This document shows, one piece after another, positions 1-14,965 of a stretch of DNA of 64,000 nt; position 1 is the stretch's first letter, and each line of letters begins with the position of its first letter. Source of the stretch: Shewanella glacialimarina (GTDB lineage: Bacteria > Pseudomonadota > Gammaproteobacteria > Enterobacterales > Shewanellaceae); the NCBI RefSeq assembly GCF_020511155.1, contig NZ_CP041216.1, positions 3,286,001 through 3,350,000 on the forward strand, written 5' to 3'. Both the position numbers and the translations under genes were made by a program. The notes under the pieces are model-generated. The model searched no databases and was not told the origin of the DNA. It worked only from the letters and a program-made list of their open reading frames with translations.

Positions 1-99
1 AAGCATTTCATTAGACACAGCGAAGCTAGGCATCAATAACTGCCCTACTAGTGATAATATAATCGCTATATTTAACAAAACTCTTAGCATACATCTCAT
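1..99 (-). CDS. N-terminus of an exported protein, cut by the window edge
   Basis: Reading the minus strand from an ATG at 99 (or the in-frame ATG at 90, which has a GGATGAG-type ribosome site at a better distance) gives about 33 codons that run off the left edge without a stop. The peptide starts with basic residues, then a long hydrophobic stretch, then PSFAVSNE, which looks like a Sec signal peptide with cleavage near the AVS. Nothing past the signal is visible, so no family can be named. It follows the TauE gene on the same strand after a gap of about 165 bases in which I see no clear terminator. Confidence 0.45.
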   Translation of the reverse strand, partial: MRCMLRVLLNIAIILSLVGQLLMPSFAVSNEML

Positions 100-263
100 C
101 CACTAAAGCCAACATAACGACACAGTAGCAAAGTTATGCTCAACAAATAGCTACTTACCTCACAGTTAATTAAAAGTATAGAGATCCCTTTAATTAAAAC
201 TCTGTGCATTGGCGCTATAAAGTGACATTTGATTAATATATTAATATCTGTTGGCTAATATCA

Positions 264-1064
264 TTAACTAAAAATCAATTTCAAACCTACTACCAACAAA
301 AGACCTGCAAAGGCCTTTTTTAGTATTGGCGTAGGTAAGGTGCTCGCAGCTTTGACGCCAAAAGGGGCAAAAATCATTGAGCTAATGATAATACCGAATA
401 ATGCCGGTAAATAAATGTAACCTAAGGTACCAGAGGGCAAATCAGGCGCATCAAAACCTGCAATGACATATCCCGTCGTTCCAGCGATAGCAATTAAAAA
501 ACCGGTTGCCGAGGAGAAACCTACCGCTTGTTTCATTTGTAAACCGCAAACGGTTAAAAAGGGGACTAATAATACCCCGCCACCAATTCCCATCATACCT
601 GCGACTAATGCGATTAAAATAGACACAATAAACAACACCCATGAAGGAGGTAGCTTACCTTCGCCTTTTGACTTAAAGGGAAATGCCATTTGAATGGCCA
701 TCAATACCACAAAAATCGCAAAAGCTTGCTGTAGCTGATCCGATGGGATCATTTCTGACACAAAACCCGCTGACAATGCCCCTAGAACAATACCAGGGAA
801 TATTGGTTTAAATAACGCCCAAGGAATGTTACCTCGTTTATGGTGCGCGGTTGCTGAAGATAAAGAGGTTAAAATAATGGTGCTCAATGACGTTGCAATA
901 GCGACATGAGTTAATAGAGAAGAGTTAATGCCTACCCAAGGCAGAATATACAATAATGCGGGCACGATAATCAGCCCACCGCCAATACCTAATAATCCAG
1001 CCAAAAAACCTACAATTGCCCCTAATCCAAGACATATTGAAAAAACCAGTAACAAATTTTCCAA
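264..1064 (-). CDS. TauE/SafE (YfcA-like) family sulfite/anion exporter
   Basis: A 266-residue polytopic inner-membrane protein with about eight hydrophobic segments. The two half-repeats each carry the glycine-rich motif of the TauE/SafE family: LGIGGGLIIVP near residue 25 and MGIGGGVLLVP near residue 158. Members are proposed to export sulfite, sulfoacetate or other sulfur-containing anions; the substrate here cannot be read from sequence. The start is a TTG at 1064, preceded by AAGGGA at suitable spacing; no upstream ATG is available before the ptsP end. It lies 29 bases downstream of ptsP on the same strand and may be co-transcribed with rppH-ptsP. Confidence 0.85.
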   Translation of the reverse strand: MENLLLVFSICLGLGAIVGFLAGLLGIGGGLIIVPALLYILPWVGINSSLLTHVAIATSLSTIILTSLSSATAHHKRGNIPWALFKPIFPGIVLGALSAGFVSEMIPSDQLQQAFAIFVVLMAIQMAFPFKSKGEGKLPPSWVLFIVSILIALVAGMMGIGGGVLLVPFLTVCGLQMKQAVGFSSATGFLIAIAGTTGYVIAGFDAPDLPSGTLGYIYLPALFGIIISSMIFAPFGVKAASTLPTPILKKAFAGLLLVVGLKLIFS

Positions 1065-1093
1065 GGTATTCCCTTAACATTGATAAATATAAA

Positions 1094-3328
1094 CTAGTGT
1101 AAAATATCTTCTAATTGATGTTGTTGAGTAAATTCAAACAGCACTTGTTTCACTTGGGTGGCATTAGAAACAGATAAACAAATTGTCAGTACTTGGTTTA
1201 ATTGGGAATGCGATACTCGTCGAAGAAGATAATTGATTCGCGCTAAACTCGCCTGGTTCATACTGAGCTTGGTGTATCCCATCGCCACTAATAAAAGCGC
1301 ACCATAGGGTTCACCTGCAAGCTCACCACAAACACTGACATCTAAATCATGCTGTAGGCACTCATCCAATGCGCGCTTTAGCGCCCTTAAAATACTGGGA
1401 TGATAGCTATCAAACAGTGAACTTACATTAGGATTATTACGATCTACAGCCAACAAGTATTGAGTTAAATCATTACTACCTACAGAGACAAAATCAACTC
1501 GCTTAGCCACATCATCTAACTGATACAGCAAAGCAGGAACCTCAAGCATCACACCAATTTTTGGTCGAGTCAGCATACTATTCAATTCAATATTCAACTC
1601 ATTATAAGCCTGATCAAGATATTCTATAGTTTGATCTATTTCATCTAGGTTACTGACCATAGGCAATAGAATTTGTAACTGTTTACCTTTACCACCCGCT
1701 TGTAACATCGCTCTTAATTGCATTAAAAACAACTCAGGATGATCAAGCGACAGCCTAATTCCTCGCCAGCCTAAAAAGGGATTGTCTTCTTTAATGGGGA
1801 AATACGGCAAGGGTTTATCTCCACCAACATCAAGTGTACGCATGACAACAGGGCGATCACCCGCTGCATTTAATACCCTTTGATAGACTTTAATCTGCTC
1901 TGCTTCGCTAGGGAATCGTTGATGCAACATAAAGGGAATTTCGGTGCGGTATAAGCCTATGCCATCGGCTCCATCAGCAATATCAGACTCAATCCCACTC
2001 AATAGACCCGCATTCAAATATAAATGAATACGTTTGCCATCAAGTGTCTTTGCAGGCAAAGACAGCTCGGCAGAGAAGCGTTTTTGTTTTTCAGCATCGA
2101 CTCTAATAAGTGCTTGATATTCGGCCACCACTGCGGGTGATGGCGACACCAGTAACTGGCCTCGGTTGGCGTTTAGGACCAATAGCTTATTATCTATATT
2201 GGTCTCTAATACCTGCTCAACACCAACCAATGCAGGCACACCTAGAGCTCTTGCAAGGATTGCTGCGTGGGCATTAACACCACCGAGTTTAGTCACAATA
2301 CCGGCTAACTTATGGCGCGGAAATTCTGCCAACATAGTCGCATCGACTTCTTTAGCAACCAGAATTACCGGTGTTTCAGGTTCAAACTCTAACCTATCGG
2401 GCTCAATTAACTGACGCAGCACCTTTTGACCGAGCTCGCGAATATCACTAGCTCGTTCTTTAAGGTAGGGATCATCCATTGCCAAGAATTGATCAATATA
2501 TCGAATAGATACTCGACTTACTGCAGATTCAGCTCGCCAACCTGCGGCAACTTCTCGAACATATTCCCCCCCCAGACTACTGTCATCGAGCAACAGTTTA
2601 AAAGCGGAAAAAATAGAGGCCACATCTTCTGCTTTATCACGTTCAAATCGCTGTGAAATAGCACTTAACATATCTTTGCTGCGACTAATGGCTAATTTAA
2701 CCCGAGTGGTTTCATGCTCTATGCTTTCACATGCTAAATCAGCTTGTTCTAGGGAAATAACCCCCCCGAGTACCAATCCCTTAGCGATTGCAATGCCACT
2801 TGATGCTGTGGTGCCATTAAAGACCACTTGGTCTTGCACATTAGTAATAGCCGCTTTATTTTTTAAACTGCGGATCACCACGGCTAATTGCGCCGCTAAT
2901 GTCATTAAAAAGGCTTCTTCACCCTCGCTAAACTGGCGAGGATTGGGTTGCTGAACCACAATGACACCTACCACCATTTTTTGATAAATGATCGGCACAG
3001 CAAGAAAAGCGCGATACTCTTCTTCTTCAACTTCAGGGAATAATTTAAAACGCGGGTGAATTCTTGCATCAGCTAAATTAACCGCTTCTTCGCGTTCAGC
3101 AGCTAATCCGACTAACCCTTCTGTTAATGGCATTCGAACATGGCCAACAGCAGATTGATGCAGTCCTTCTGTAGCAGAAAGCACCAGCTGCTGTTGCTCA
3201 AGAAGATAAATAGAACAACACTGAGTGGCCATAGCATGCTTAGTTTGCACAACCAATAGCGATAATGCCGCTGTTAATGTGTTAGCAGCGGCAACGGCCT
3301 GTGTAATATCCCTAAGTGTATTTAACAC
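1094..3328 (-). CDS. ptsP: Phosphoenolpyruvate-protein phosphotransferase PtsP (EI-Ntr)
   Basis: First enzyme of the nitrogen phosphotransferase system: it autophosphorylates from phosphoenolpyruvate and passes phosphate to NPr. The 744 residues match the family length (748 in E. coli). An N-terminal GAF sensor domain (about 1-155) is followed by the EI N-terminal domain, the phosphohistidine swivel domain with His354 in GGVNAHAAILAR, and the PEP-binding barrel with LYRTE, GGDKPLPY and the C-terminal VCGELAGEPYG cysteine motif. The start is GTG at 3328 with AAGGAT upstream. It sits 25 bases after rppH on the same strand, the usual gammaproteobacterial order. The GAF domain is known to sense nitrogen status in relatives; that is family knowledge. 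Confidence 0.96.
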   Translation of the reverse strand: MLNTLRDITQAVAAANTLTAALSLLVVQTKHAMATQCCSIYLLEQQQLVLSATEGLHQSAVGHVRMPLTEGLVGLAAEREEAVNLADARIHPRFKLFPEVEEEEYRAFLAVPIIYQKMVVGVIVVQQPNPRQFSEGEEAFLMTLAAQLAVVIRSLKNKAAITNVQDQVVFNGTTASSGIAIAKGLVLGGVISLEQADLACESIEHETTRVKLAISRSKDMLSAISQRFERDKAEDVASIFSAFKLLLDDSSLGGEYVREVAAGWRAESAVSRVSIRYIDQFLAMDDPYLKERASDIRELGQKVLRQLIEPDRLEFEPETPVILVAKEVDATMLAEFPRHKLAGIVTKLGGVNAHAAILARALGVPALVGVEQVLETNIDNKLLVLNANRGQLLVSPSPAVVAEYQALIRVDAEKQKRFSAELSLPAKTLDGKRIHLYLNAGLLSGIESDIADGADGIGLYRTEIPFMLHQRFPSEAEQIKVYQRVLNAAGDRPVVMRTLDVGGDKPLPYFPIKEDNPFLGWRGIRLSLDHPELFLMQLRAMLQAGGKGKQLQILLPMVSNLDEIDQTIEYLDQAYNELNIELNSMLTRPKIGVMLEVPALLYQLDDVAKRVDFVSVGSNDLTQYLLAVDRNNPNVSSLFDSYHPSILRALKRALDECLQHDLDVSVCGELAGEPYGALLLVAMGYTKLSMNQASLARINYLLRRVSHSQLNQVLTICLSVSNATQVKQVLFEFTQQHQLEDILH

Positions 3329-3353
3329 TTTATTTATCCTTTAATGATGGCCC

Positions 3354-3878
3354 TTAATTTCGGTTGCGGCCTCTTCGCCTATTGTGATGAATCTCTCTGG
3401 TTTGCAAAGCTAGCGTGATTATTGCAAATTCCTTCATCACTTTCCGGTATACGTCTCGCTTAAAAGACACCACTTGCCTAACAGGATACCAATAACTCAC
3501 CCAGCGCCAATCATCAAATTCAGGATGGCCAGAAGAATTTAAGTTAATGGTATTGTCATGACCTTTTAATTGTAGCAAAAACCATTTCTGTTTTTGTCCG
3601 ATACACACAGGTTTACTATCTTGTCGAATTAGCCGCTTTGGTAAACGATAACGTAACCAAGAGCGAGAAGTTGTCAAAATTTGAACATGTTCAGGTAATA
3701 AACCCACTTCTTCATATAATTCGCGATACATGGCTTGTTCGGCTGTTTCGCCTTCATCAAGCCCACCCTGTGGAAATTGCCAAGAATGCTGACCAAATCG
3801 TCGCGCCCACATAACTTGACCAGACTGATTACAGATAATGATGCCCACATTTGCGCGAAAGCCGTCGCTATCAATCAC
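3354..3878 (-). CDS. rppH: RNA pyrophosphohydrolase RppH
   Basis: Nudix hydrolase that converts the 5' triphosphate of mRNA to monophosphate and so triggers RNase E-dependent decay. The 174 residues match E. coli RppH (176). The N-terminal [17 protein letters not shown] and the WQFPQGG segment are characteristic. The Nudix box is complete, starting at GGLDEGE and ending REL-EEVGL, so the metal-binding glutamates are present. It is the first gene of the minus-strand rppH-ptsP-TauE run and is divergent from mutH, as in many Gammaproteobacteria, but with an unusually long 821-base gap. Confidence 0.96.
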   Translation of the reverse strand: MIDSDGFRANVGIIICNQSGQVMWARRFGQHSWQFPQGGLDEGETAEQAMYRELYEEVGLLPEHVQILTTSRSWLRYRLPKRLIRQDSKPVCIGQKQKWFLLQLKGHDNTINLNSSGHPEFDDWRWVSYWYPVRQVVSFKRDVYRKVMKEFAIITLALQTREIHHNRRRGRNRN

Positions 3879-4699
3879 ATGGACTCCAATTTCACAAAAT
3901 TTTCATTGATGTGATTGTTTCACAAAGCTTGCTTATCAGCAAACCTCTATTTTCAGCATTCTGTGGGATAATTATATCTTTTAAGCATTCTTATCAACAG
4001 TCAACTACACCAAACATACCCGTTATCCACAAAATCTGTGGATATGTCTGTTTGAAACTTCCGTAAACTTAAGTATTTGATTAAAAAACTACTCATTACA
4101 AAGTACTATCAAACTTAGAGTTAAACACATAAATACTTTAAAAACAGTCATATAAAAAGCAATACTGAATTTTTAGCATTGAACAAATAAAGATAGAGCG
4201 CTTTTTGACCAGTAATAAAGTTATCCCGCAACATCAAGGTTGCACTAAAACTTATTCACAAATGACAACTGAAATTTTGAAATAAAATGCCTTTTATGGC
4301 CATAAAAGTCATTGACTCACACTTTTACTTCGGTTAAAGACGACAACTTTAGCATGTTATGCAACAAATCTGTGGATAACTATGTGGGAAAGACTAGGGA
4401 TAAAAGCGTGTAACTTTTTTAAAGTCATTTTATTCCATAAATTAAAATGCGTTAAATGGCTTTATTTCATCAACTTAAAGAACTCTCTGGCGGATAAATA
4501 ACATCACCCCAAATAAGCGACTATTATTTAACCAATCCGTTATTATTCCCCAAAAGCCTGCAATAACATCACTATATTCTCCAGACTGACTTCACCAAAC
4601 TGTTGAAGGGTATTTTTCATTTGCTTAACACAAACGGTTGCACTAGAGGCTAATATTGATAACCTACTGCCATCACTCAACATCATCAGCTTAAATTTC
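3879..4699. other. Gene-free divergent region between rppH and mutH
   Basis: About 820 AT-rich bases without a convincing gene. It must contain the promoters for rppH (minus) and mutH (plus). The notable content is a group of DnaA-box-like 9-mers, listed separately. Two short open frames cross it but neither has a family signature. Confidence 0.6.
4023..4379. promoter_or_regulatory. Cluster of DnaA-box-like 9-mers
   Basis: Seen directly: TTATCCACA at 4023-4031, the near-match TGTGGATAT (inverted, one base off) at 4037-4045, TTATTCACA at 4252-4260 and TGTGGATAA (inverted) at 4371-4379. Three fit the TTATNCACA consensus exactly within 357 bases. The first two form a face-to-face pair five bases apart. 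Such clustering is typical of origins, DnaA-titration sites or DnaA-regulated promoters. No DUE-like repeat array or dnaA/dnaN gene is present, so this is not the main origin. Confidence 0.5.
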
Positions 4700-5368
4700 A
4701 TGCCAAAACCATCACCACAAAGCCTGACAGAACTGATGCAGCGCGCCCATGACATGGCGGGCGTATCTCTAGCCGACATTGCATTCGAAAATGGTATTAC
4801 CGTGCCTCAAGACTTAAAAAGGGATAAAGGTTGGGTAGGACAATTAATAGAAATGGAACTTGGTGCCATGGCCGGTTCAAAACCTGAACCTGACTTTATC
4901 CACTTAGGGGTGGAACTGAAAACCATTCCAATTGATCATAAAGGTAAGCCACTGGAAACCACCTATGTCACTGTTGCACCACTGACTGATATGCATGGTC
5001 TCACTTGGGAGCAAAGCGTGGTGTTTCACAAGCTTCAATCTGTCCTTTGGGTTCCTATCGAAGGAGAACGTCATATTCCAGTAGGGCAAAGACGGGTTGG
5101 TACTCCGCTACTTTGGTCGCCATCAGCAATAGAAATGGCCTTACTAAAGCAAGATTGGGAAGAAATCATGGAAAAAATTGCTCTGGGAAAAGTAGACAAA
5201 ATTACTGCTCGCCATGGTGAAGTGTTGCAATTACGACCTAAGGCAGCAAACAGTCAAACATTAACGGAAAGTATTGGCCCAGATGGGGCTATTCAATTAT
5301 CCAATCCACGAGGATTTTATTTGAAAATCCCCTTCACCCAGCAAATCCTTAAGAATGCATTTCTGTAA
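4700..5368 (+). CDS. mutH: DNA mismatch repair endonuclease MutH
   Basis: Methyl-directed mismatch repair nuclease that nicks the unmethylated strand at hemimethylated GATC after activation by MutS-MutL. The 222-residue length fits the family. The catalytic set has the E. coli spacing: Asp65 in EPDF, then Glu72 and Lys74 in GVELKTIP. Other family signatures are [32 protein letters not shown] and ITARHGE. The start ATG is inside a CATG palindrome and lacks a strong Shine-Dalgarno sequence, but the N-terminus aligns with E. coli MutH. Its presence implies Dam methylation in this organism. Confidence 0.96.
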   Translation: MPKPSPQSLTELMQRAHDMAGVSLADIAFENGITVPQDLKRDKGWVGQLIEMELGAMAGSKPEPDFIHLGVELKTIPIDHKGKPLETTYVTVAPLTDMHGLTWEQSVVFHKLQSVLWVPIEGERHIPVGQRRVGTPLLWSPSAIEMALLKQDWEEIMEKIALGKVDKITARHGEVLQLRPKAANSQTLTESIGPDGAIQLSNPRGFYLKIPFTQQILKNAFL

Positions 5369-5533
5369 AGCGTACCTATTAGTTTGAATAAACCTTATTA
5401 AATGGTTATTAAGATAAAAAGAACCTTTTCTGAACTTCTATTGATCTAAATCACAATTACCACTAACACAAATAGGGGTTTTTCGTTAAACTGCCGCTCT
5501 ATTTAATGCTCATCTCGGATCTGATTTTTACTC

Positions 5534-6613
5534 TTGAAAGCCAAAAAGCAACTTAAAAAACTCATCTTCGCCATTTTAGCTTGGTGCTTTGCCATGGCTG
5601 CCTTCGTGTTCTTCCGATATGCACAAACGCCTGAATTACCGCAATGGGCTATTGGTAATGGTGATCTTGCGACTCTAGCGATCTTTATGGGCTGTGTTTT
5701 TGGATGCTTACATTGGATGTCAAATCTGATTGCCGACTTCAGTGCAATTAGTCGTTTACCTTATATTTTCTCGGTTATTTTTAAGGGATTATTTCTATTA
5801 TTAGGTGCAACCACTATTGCCTATATCACCCAATACTTGAACATGTGGGCTATTGAAAATCATATGGTCACCTTAAGACAAATGCTCACCGCACATGTTC
5901 TTTATAGCCCTTCTTTTCAAGCATTAGTGATTTATTTGGTCGTTGTTAGGGTTGGGTTAGCCTTTATAGAACAAATGGCCTTACTGGTTGGTCCTAGGGT
6001 GTTATTGAATATTGGTCTTGGTAAATATCACAAACCCCGCTATGAACAACGCCTATTTCTATTTCTTGATATGGCTTCGTCGACCTCACATGCTGAATCA
6101 TTGGGAGACTATCGATTCTCACGCTTGATCCAGGATAGTTTTAGTTTATTAGCTGATACTGTGATCAAAAATGATGCAGAAATCTACCGATACATGGGAG
6201 ATGCTGTGCTTATTTACTGGCCACTTGAAGAAGGCATAAAGGAAGATCGTTGTTTAAATATCTACTTTGAATTTTGTAGTGAACTGCAATGGCAAAGAAA
6301 GTATTTTGAGGAACAATATGGTTTTGTGCCTAAATTCAAAGCTGCAGCCCATTGCGGTCAAGTCGTCGCTGCGGTTGTCGGCGTACACAAACAAGAGATT
6401 AGTTTCTTTAGTGATGTGTTAAACACACTGGCTAGACTGCAAGATCAATGTAACCCATTAGGACAAAGAATGCTGCTGTCAGGAGACGTTGCTCACCGCT
6501 TAGAGCAACAGGACAGCCTCTATCAACTTAAAGATTTAGGTTTAGTCCCACTCAAAGGCAAACAACACCCTATTGAAGTCTATGCAGTCAGTACCAAACA
6601 AAAATCTATATGA
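5534..6613 (+). CDS. Membrane-anchored class III adenylate/guanylate cyclase
   Basis: A 359-residue protein with about four to five N-terminal membrane segments (residues 10-165) and a C-terminal class III nucleotidyl cyclase domain (about 170-355). The metal-binding aspartates are visible in LFLDMASSTSHAE and YMGDAVLIYWP, so the domain looks catalytically competent; whether it makes cAMP or cGMP cannot be settled by eye. The first possible start is TTG at 5534, directly after an in-frame TGA at 5522, and has no clear ribosome site, so the true start may lie later (for example the ATG in MAAFVFF). It stands alone between mutH and oxyR. Confidence 0.85.
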   Translation: MKAKKQLKKLIFAILAWCFAMAAFVFFRYAQTPELPQWAIGNGDLATLAIFMGCVFGCLHWMSNLIADFSAISRLPYIFSVIFKGLFLLLGATTIAYITQYLNMWAIENHMVTLRQMLTAHVLYSPSFQALVIYLVVVRVGLAFIEQMALLVGPRVLLNIGLGKYHKPRYEQRLFLFLDMASSTSHAESLGDYRFSRLIQDSFSLLADTVIKNDAEIYRYMGDAVLIYWPLEEGIKEDRCLNIYFEFCSELQWQRKYFEEQYGFVPKFKAAAHCGQVVAAVVGVHKQEISFFSDVLNTLARLQDQCNPLGQRMLLSGDVAHRLEQQDSLYQLKDLGLVPLKGKQHPIEVYAVSTKQKSI

Positions 6614-6716
6614 CTTTAGCTGTGCACAAAGTTATAGTAAATGGCTGCATAACCTATAACAGCATAGCCAACGGATATTTACATCACCTATGCACATCAC
6701 CGCATTCATTAACAAA

Positions 6717-7637
6717 TTAAGATTTGTTCATCGCTTGAGGCATTAATTTTTGCTGCATTGCCAAACCTAGGGTTCTAAAGGTACTTATCCGACTGGTTGT
6801 TTGACGCCATACTAAACCAATTTCACGATATGGGGCTTCACCAGGTGGGTCAATCACTTTAAGTTCGGTGTCATTTAAGATCCCCGCATCAATTGCCATT
6901 TGAGGTAAAAAGGTAGTCCCCAGCTTACTGTCCACCATCTGCACTAGAGTATGAAGGCTAGTCGCAGCGAAAGGATTGATTTTTGCACTATTACCTAACT
7001 GACATGCGGTAATAGCATGACCCGTAATACAGTGTTCAGCTTGCAGTAAAAAAATACTTTCATCAGGCATCAATTGATAATCAATTGGCTGCACCACATC
7101 ATATGAGAGCTCTCGATGCATCACCATTTTAAATGGATCGATACCCACTTTCATACTATGAAATCCACTCGTATCCACTGGTAATGCTAGAATCAATAAA
7201 TCCAATTCTCCCTTGGCTAGCGCGTCTAATAAACGCTCTGTGGTATCTTCTTTCAATAATAATGACAGCTGTGGATAGTCTTTTTGACAGAGTTTAACAA
7301 CTCTGCTCAACAGAAATGGCGCAATGGTCGGAATACAGCCTAAGCGTATTTCCCCTGTCATCGGGGCGCCTTGGTTTTTAACCAATTCAACCAGATCATC
7401 TACGTCGGTCAGAATATTGCGAGCTCGCTCAACGACTTCTTCACCAATAGCGGTGAACATAAAAGATTTGTGATCACGTTCAATCAATTGATAACCAAGC
7501 TGTTCTTCTAAGTTCTGAATACCACTAGAGAGTGTCGACTGACTGACAAAACACATTTTAGCTGCACGATTAAAATTTTGCTCTTGATGTAAGTTAGTCA
7601 GGTAATAAAGATTTTTTAAACTCGGAAGACTTTTCAT
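6717..7637 (-). CDS. oxyR: Hydrogen peroxide-responsive LysR regulator OxyR
   Basis: LysR-type regulator of 306 residues with an N-terminal winged helix-turn-helix (FNRAAKMCFVSQSTLSSGIQ) and a C-terminal effector domain. The redox cysteine pair is present: Cys203 and Cys212 in HCITGHAITAC, the same nine-residue spacing as Cys199/Cys208 of E. coli OxyR, whose disulfide converts the protein to its active form. Family knowledge says it controls catalase and peroxidase genes; none is in this window. It follows hptA on the minus strand but a terminator separates the two. Confidence 0.93.
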   Translation of the reverse strand: MKSLPSLKNLYYLTNLHQEQNFNRAAKMCFVSQSTLSSGIQNLEEQLGYQLIERDHKSFMFTAIGEEVVERARNILTDVDDLVELVKNQGAPMTGEIRLGCIPTIAPFLLSRVVKLCQKDYPQLSLLLKEDTTERLLDALAKGELDLLILALPVDTSGFHSMKVGIDPFKMVMHRELSYDVVQPIDYQLMPDESIFLLQAEHCITGHAITACQLGNSAKINPFAATSLHTLVQMVDSKLGTTFLPQMAIDAGILNDTELKVIDPPGEAPYREIGLVWRQTTSRISTFRTLGLAMQQKLMPQAMNKS

Positions 7638-7740
7638 ATAATCGATTATATCAAAGGATAGTAATTTGAATAATGAATTAACAACGGCAGAAAAACAAGA
7701 TGAACATGATAAACTTGGTCACAAAATTTAAAAAAATATA

Positions 7741-7764
7741 AAAAAAAACCCCTAAAATAAGGGG
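7741..7764 (-). terminator. Rho-independent terminator of hptA
   Basis: On the minus strand ACCCCTTATTTTAGGGGT forms a short GC stem and is followed by a run of T. It lies 42 bases beyond the hptA stop and before the oxyR start. Confidence 0.8.
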
Positions 7765-7805
7765 TATTTATATCAGTAACATTACACAAAAAAACTGGAA
7801 TACGA

Positions 7806-8171
7806 TTATGCTTTAGCTTGTAAAAATAACTTAAGTTGCTGTAAATCACTTTCAGCATGCTCAACTATTTCAGCTAACCACGTTTTGTGTTCATCTGCCC
7901 ACTTAGCTTCTTCGCCATGCTGTAGCAGCTGAGCAAACTGTTGAATACGCTTTAAACCAACAGAACCTGCAGCACCTTTAAACTTATGCGCTTCAGAACA
8001 TAAGGCCTCTTTATCACCGTCATCGTTAGCTTTAATCAAACAACCAAGATACTCAGGCATCAATTGTTCGAACAACACAACACTTTTCAATAATGTACCA
8101 GCACCGATTGCACTGATGTATTGCTCAAGCGTGTTCAAATCCAAAATTGCATCTAACGGCGTTACGGACAT
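7806..8171 (-). CDS. hptA: Stand-alone histidine phosphotransfer protein HptA
   Basis: A 121-residue all-helical Hpt domain with the phospho-accepting His62 in SEAHKFKGAAGSVGL. It has no kinase or receiver domain. In Shewanella oneidensis the gene at this position, between oxyR and gltB, encodes HptA, which relays phosphate to ArcA because the sensor there lacks the Hpt domain built into E. coli ArcB; the identity here is inferred from the motif plus this synteny. It forms a single-gene unit, with its own terminator downstream and a long gene-free stretch upstream. Confidence 0.88.
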   Translation of the reverse strand: MSVTPLDAILDLNTLEQYISAIGAGTLLKSVVLFEQLMPEYLGCLIKANDDGDKEALCSEAHKFKGAAGSVGLKRIQQFAQLLQHGEEAKWADEHKTWLAEIVEHAESDLQQLKLFLQAKA

Positions 8172-8867
8172 TTAGGGCACCTCTAATTAATTTAAAATTC
8201 TAAGTCTAAGCCTATAAAATTAGCTTTATAATACCCCGTCTTTGCCCCTATGCAAGCTTTGCTAGTTGTAAGCCTCTCAAACCTGTCAGCTACAACACTC
8301 TGATAACAATTAAATAAACAACCTTATCCCATGCTTAAAAAAACATCTTAACAATTCGCACCATAATCTAGGTTTTAGATGAAGAAAATAGAACAACACA
8401 CCAGCAGCTAAACAAACATAATAAAGCCTGACAAAAGCATTCACGCCTTTATTCCTACGTTATACGGTCCATTTTATCTCATTAACTAGCGGCATTAACT
8501 CGACCTTCAAATAACATCGCGCTAAGCATCTAATTAAGCTATTTTAGACACAAAACAGCTCGAGGTATTAAAGTAAATCAAACGGTTGTTTTAGACTTGA
8601 ATCAAAGAAAACCAACTCAACCACTGATAACATCGAGGTTATATTGCCTTTGGGTTAATGTTTTAAACATAAACAGTATATTTTAAATTACTAAAAGTGA
8701 ATATTTAGTCACAACAGAGTCCAAGAACCATTTCAACTGTGTTTGAAATAAAATTCACTATTTTTATTTCAAAAACAATTCAAGGCGATTGTTACCAAAA
8801 AGTTACCAAATATAGAGTGGCATTCTAAAATTCTTTTTATTCATAAGGTTATACAGAAAACAACACA

Positions 8868-8885
8868 GTTTACGTTAACGTAAAC
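8868..8885. promoter_or_regulatory. Perfect 18-bp palindrome, candidate LiuR-type operator
   Basis: GTTTACGTTAACGTAAAC is a perfect inverted repeat 170 bases before the gltB start. It resembles the TTTACG...CGTAAA palindromes I recall for LiuR-type MerR regulators of branched-chain amino acid catabolism in Alteromonadales. A link between LiuR and glutamate synthesis is plausible, but the regulator assignment is inference. Confidence 0.5.
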
Positions 8886-8943
8886 CTGATGCAATATTAC
8901 AGTTATTTAGTAATAAAATTTCACAACCATGCAATAATTGCGT

Positions 8944-8972
8944 TTGACCTTTGTACAAACTCAGTTTAATTT
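8944..8972 (+). promoter_or_regulatory. Candidate gltB promoter
   Basis: TTGACC, a 17-base spacer and TAATTT precede gltB by about 80 bases. The -35 is good and the -10 is weak (three of six). The palindrome lies about 60 bases upstream of the -35. Confidence 0.35.
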
Positions 8973-9054
8973 GAGAGGTTCGGGTGCATATCTATGGAAT
9001 TTCTTCACATTTACCCCGAGTCGTATATAGTTAGAGGTTTTAGGGGGTTTTTGT

Positions 9055-14915
<5,861 letters not shown>

Positions 14916-14939
14916 ACAAAAGAGTTTGCTTGTGAATTT

Positions 14940-14965
14940 GCACACCTTCTGGTGTGCTTTTTTTT
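14940..14965 (+). terminator. Rho-independent terminator of gltBD
   Basis: GCACACC-TTCT-GGTGTGC hairpin followed by eight T, 25 bases after the gltD stop. Confidence 0.92.

Larger units (their letters stand above)
8172..9054. other. Long gene-free region between hptA and gltB
   Basis: About 880 bases with no convincing open frame on either strand. It carries the divergent promoters of hptA and gltB, the 18-bp palindrome at 8868-8885 and a candidate gltB promoter at 8944-8972. The rest (8172-8860) shows no repeat or strong hairpin by eye; a small RNA cannot be excluded. Confidence 0.55.

Noticed and set aside
3851-4066. 71-codon plus-strand frame beginning inside the rppH 5' end
   Set aside because: Antisense to rppH at its start, ends among the DnaA boxes and has no domain.
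4023-4379. Main replication origin
   Set aside because: DnaA-like boxes only; no dnaA, dnaN, gidA or mioC neighbourhood and no AT-rich 13-mer array.
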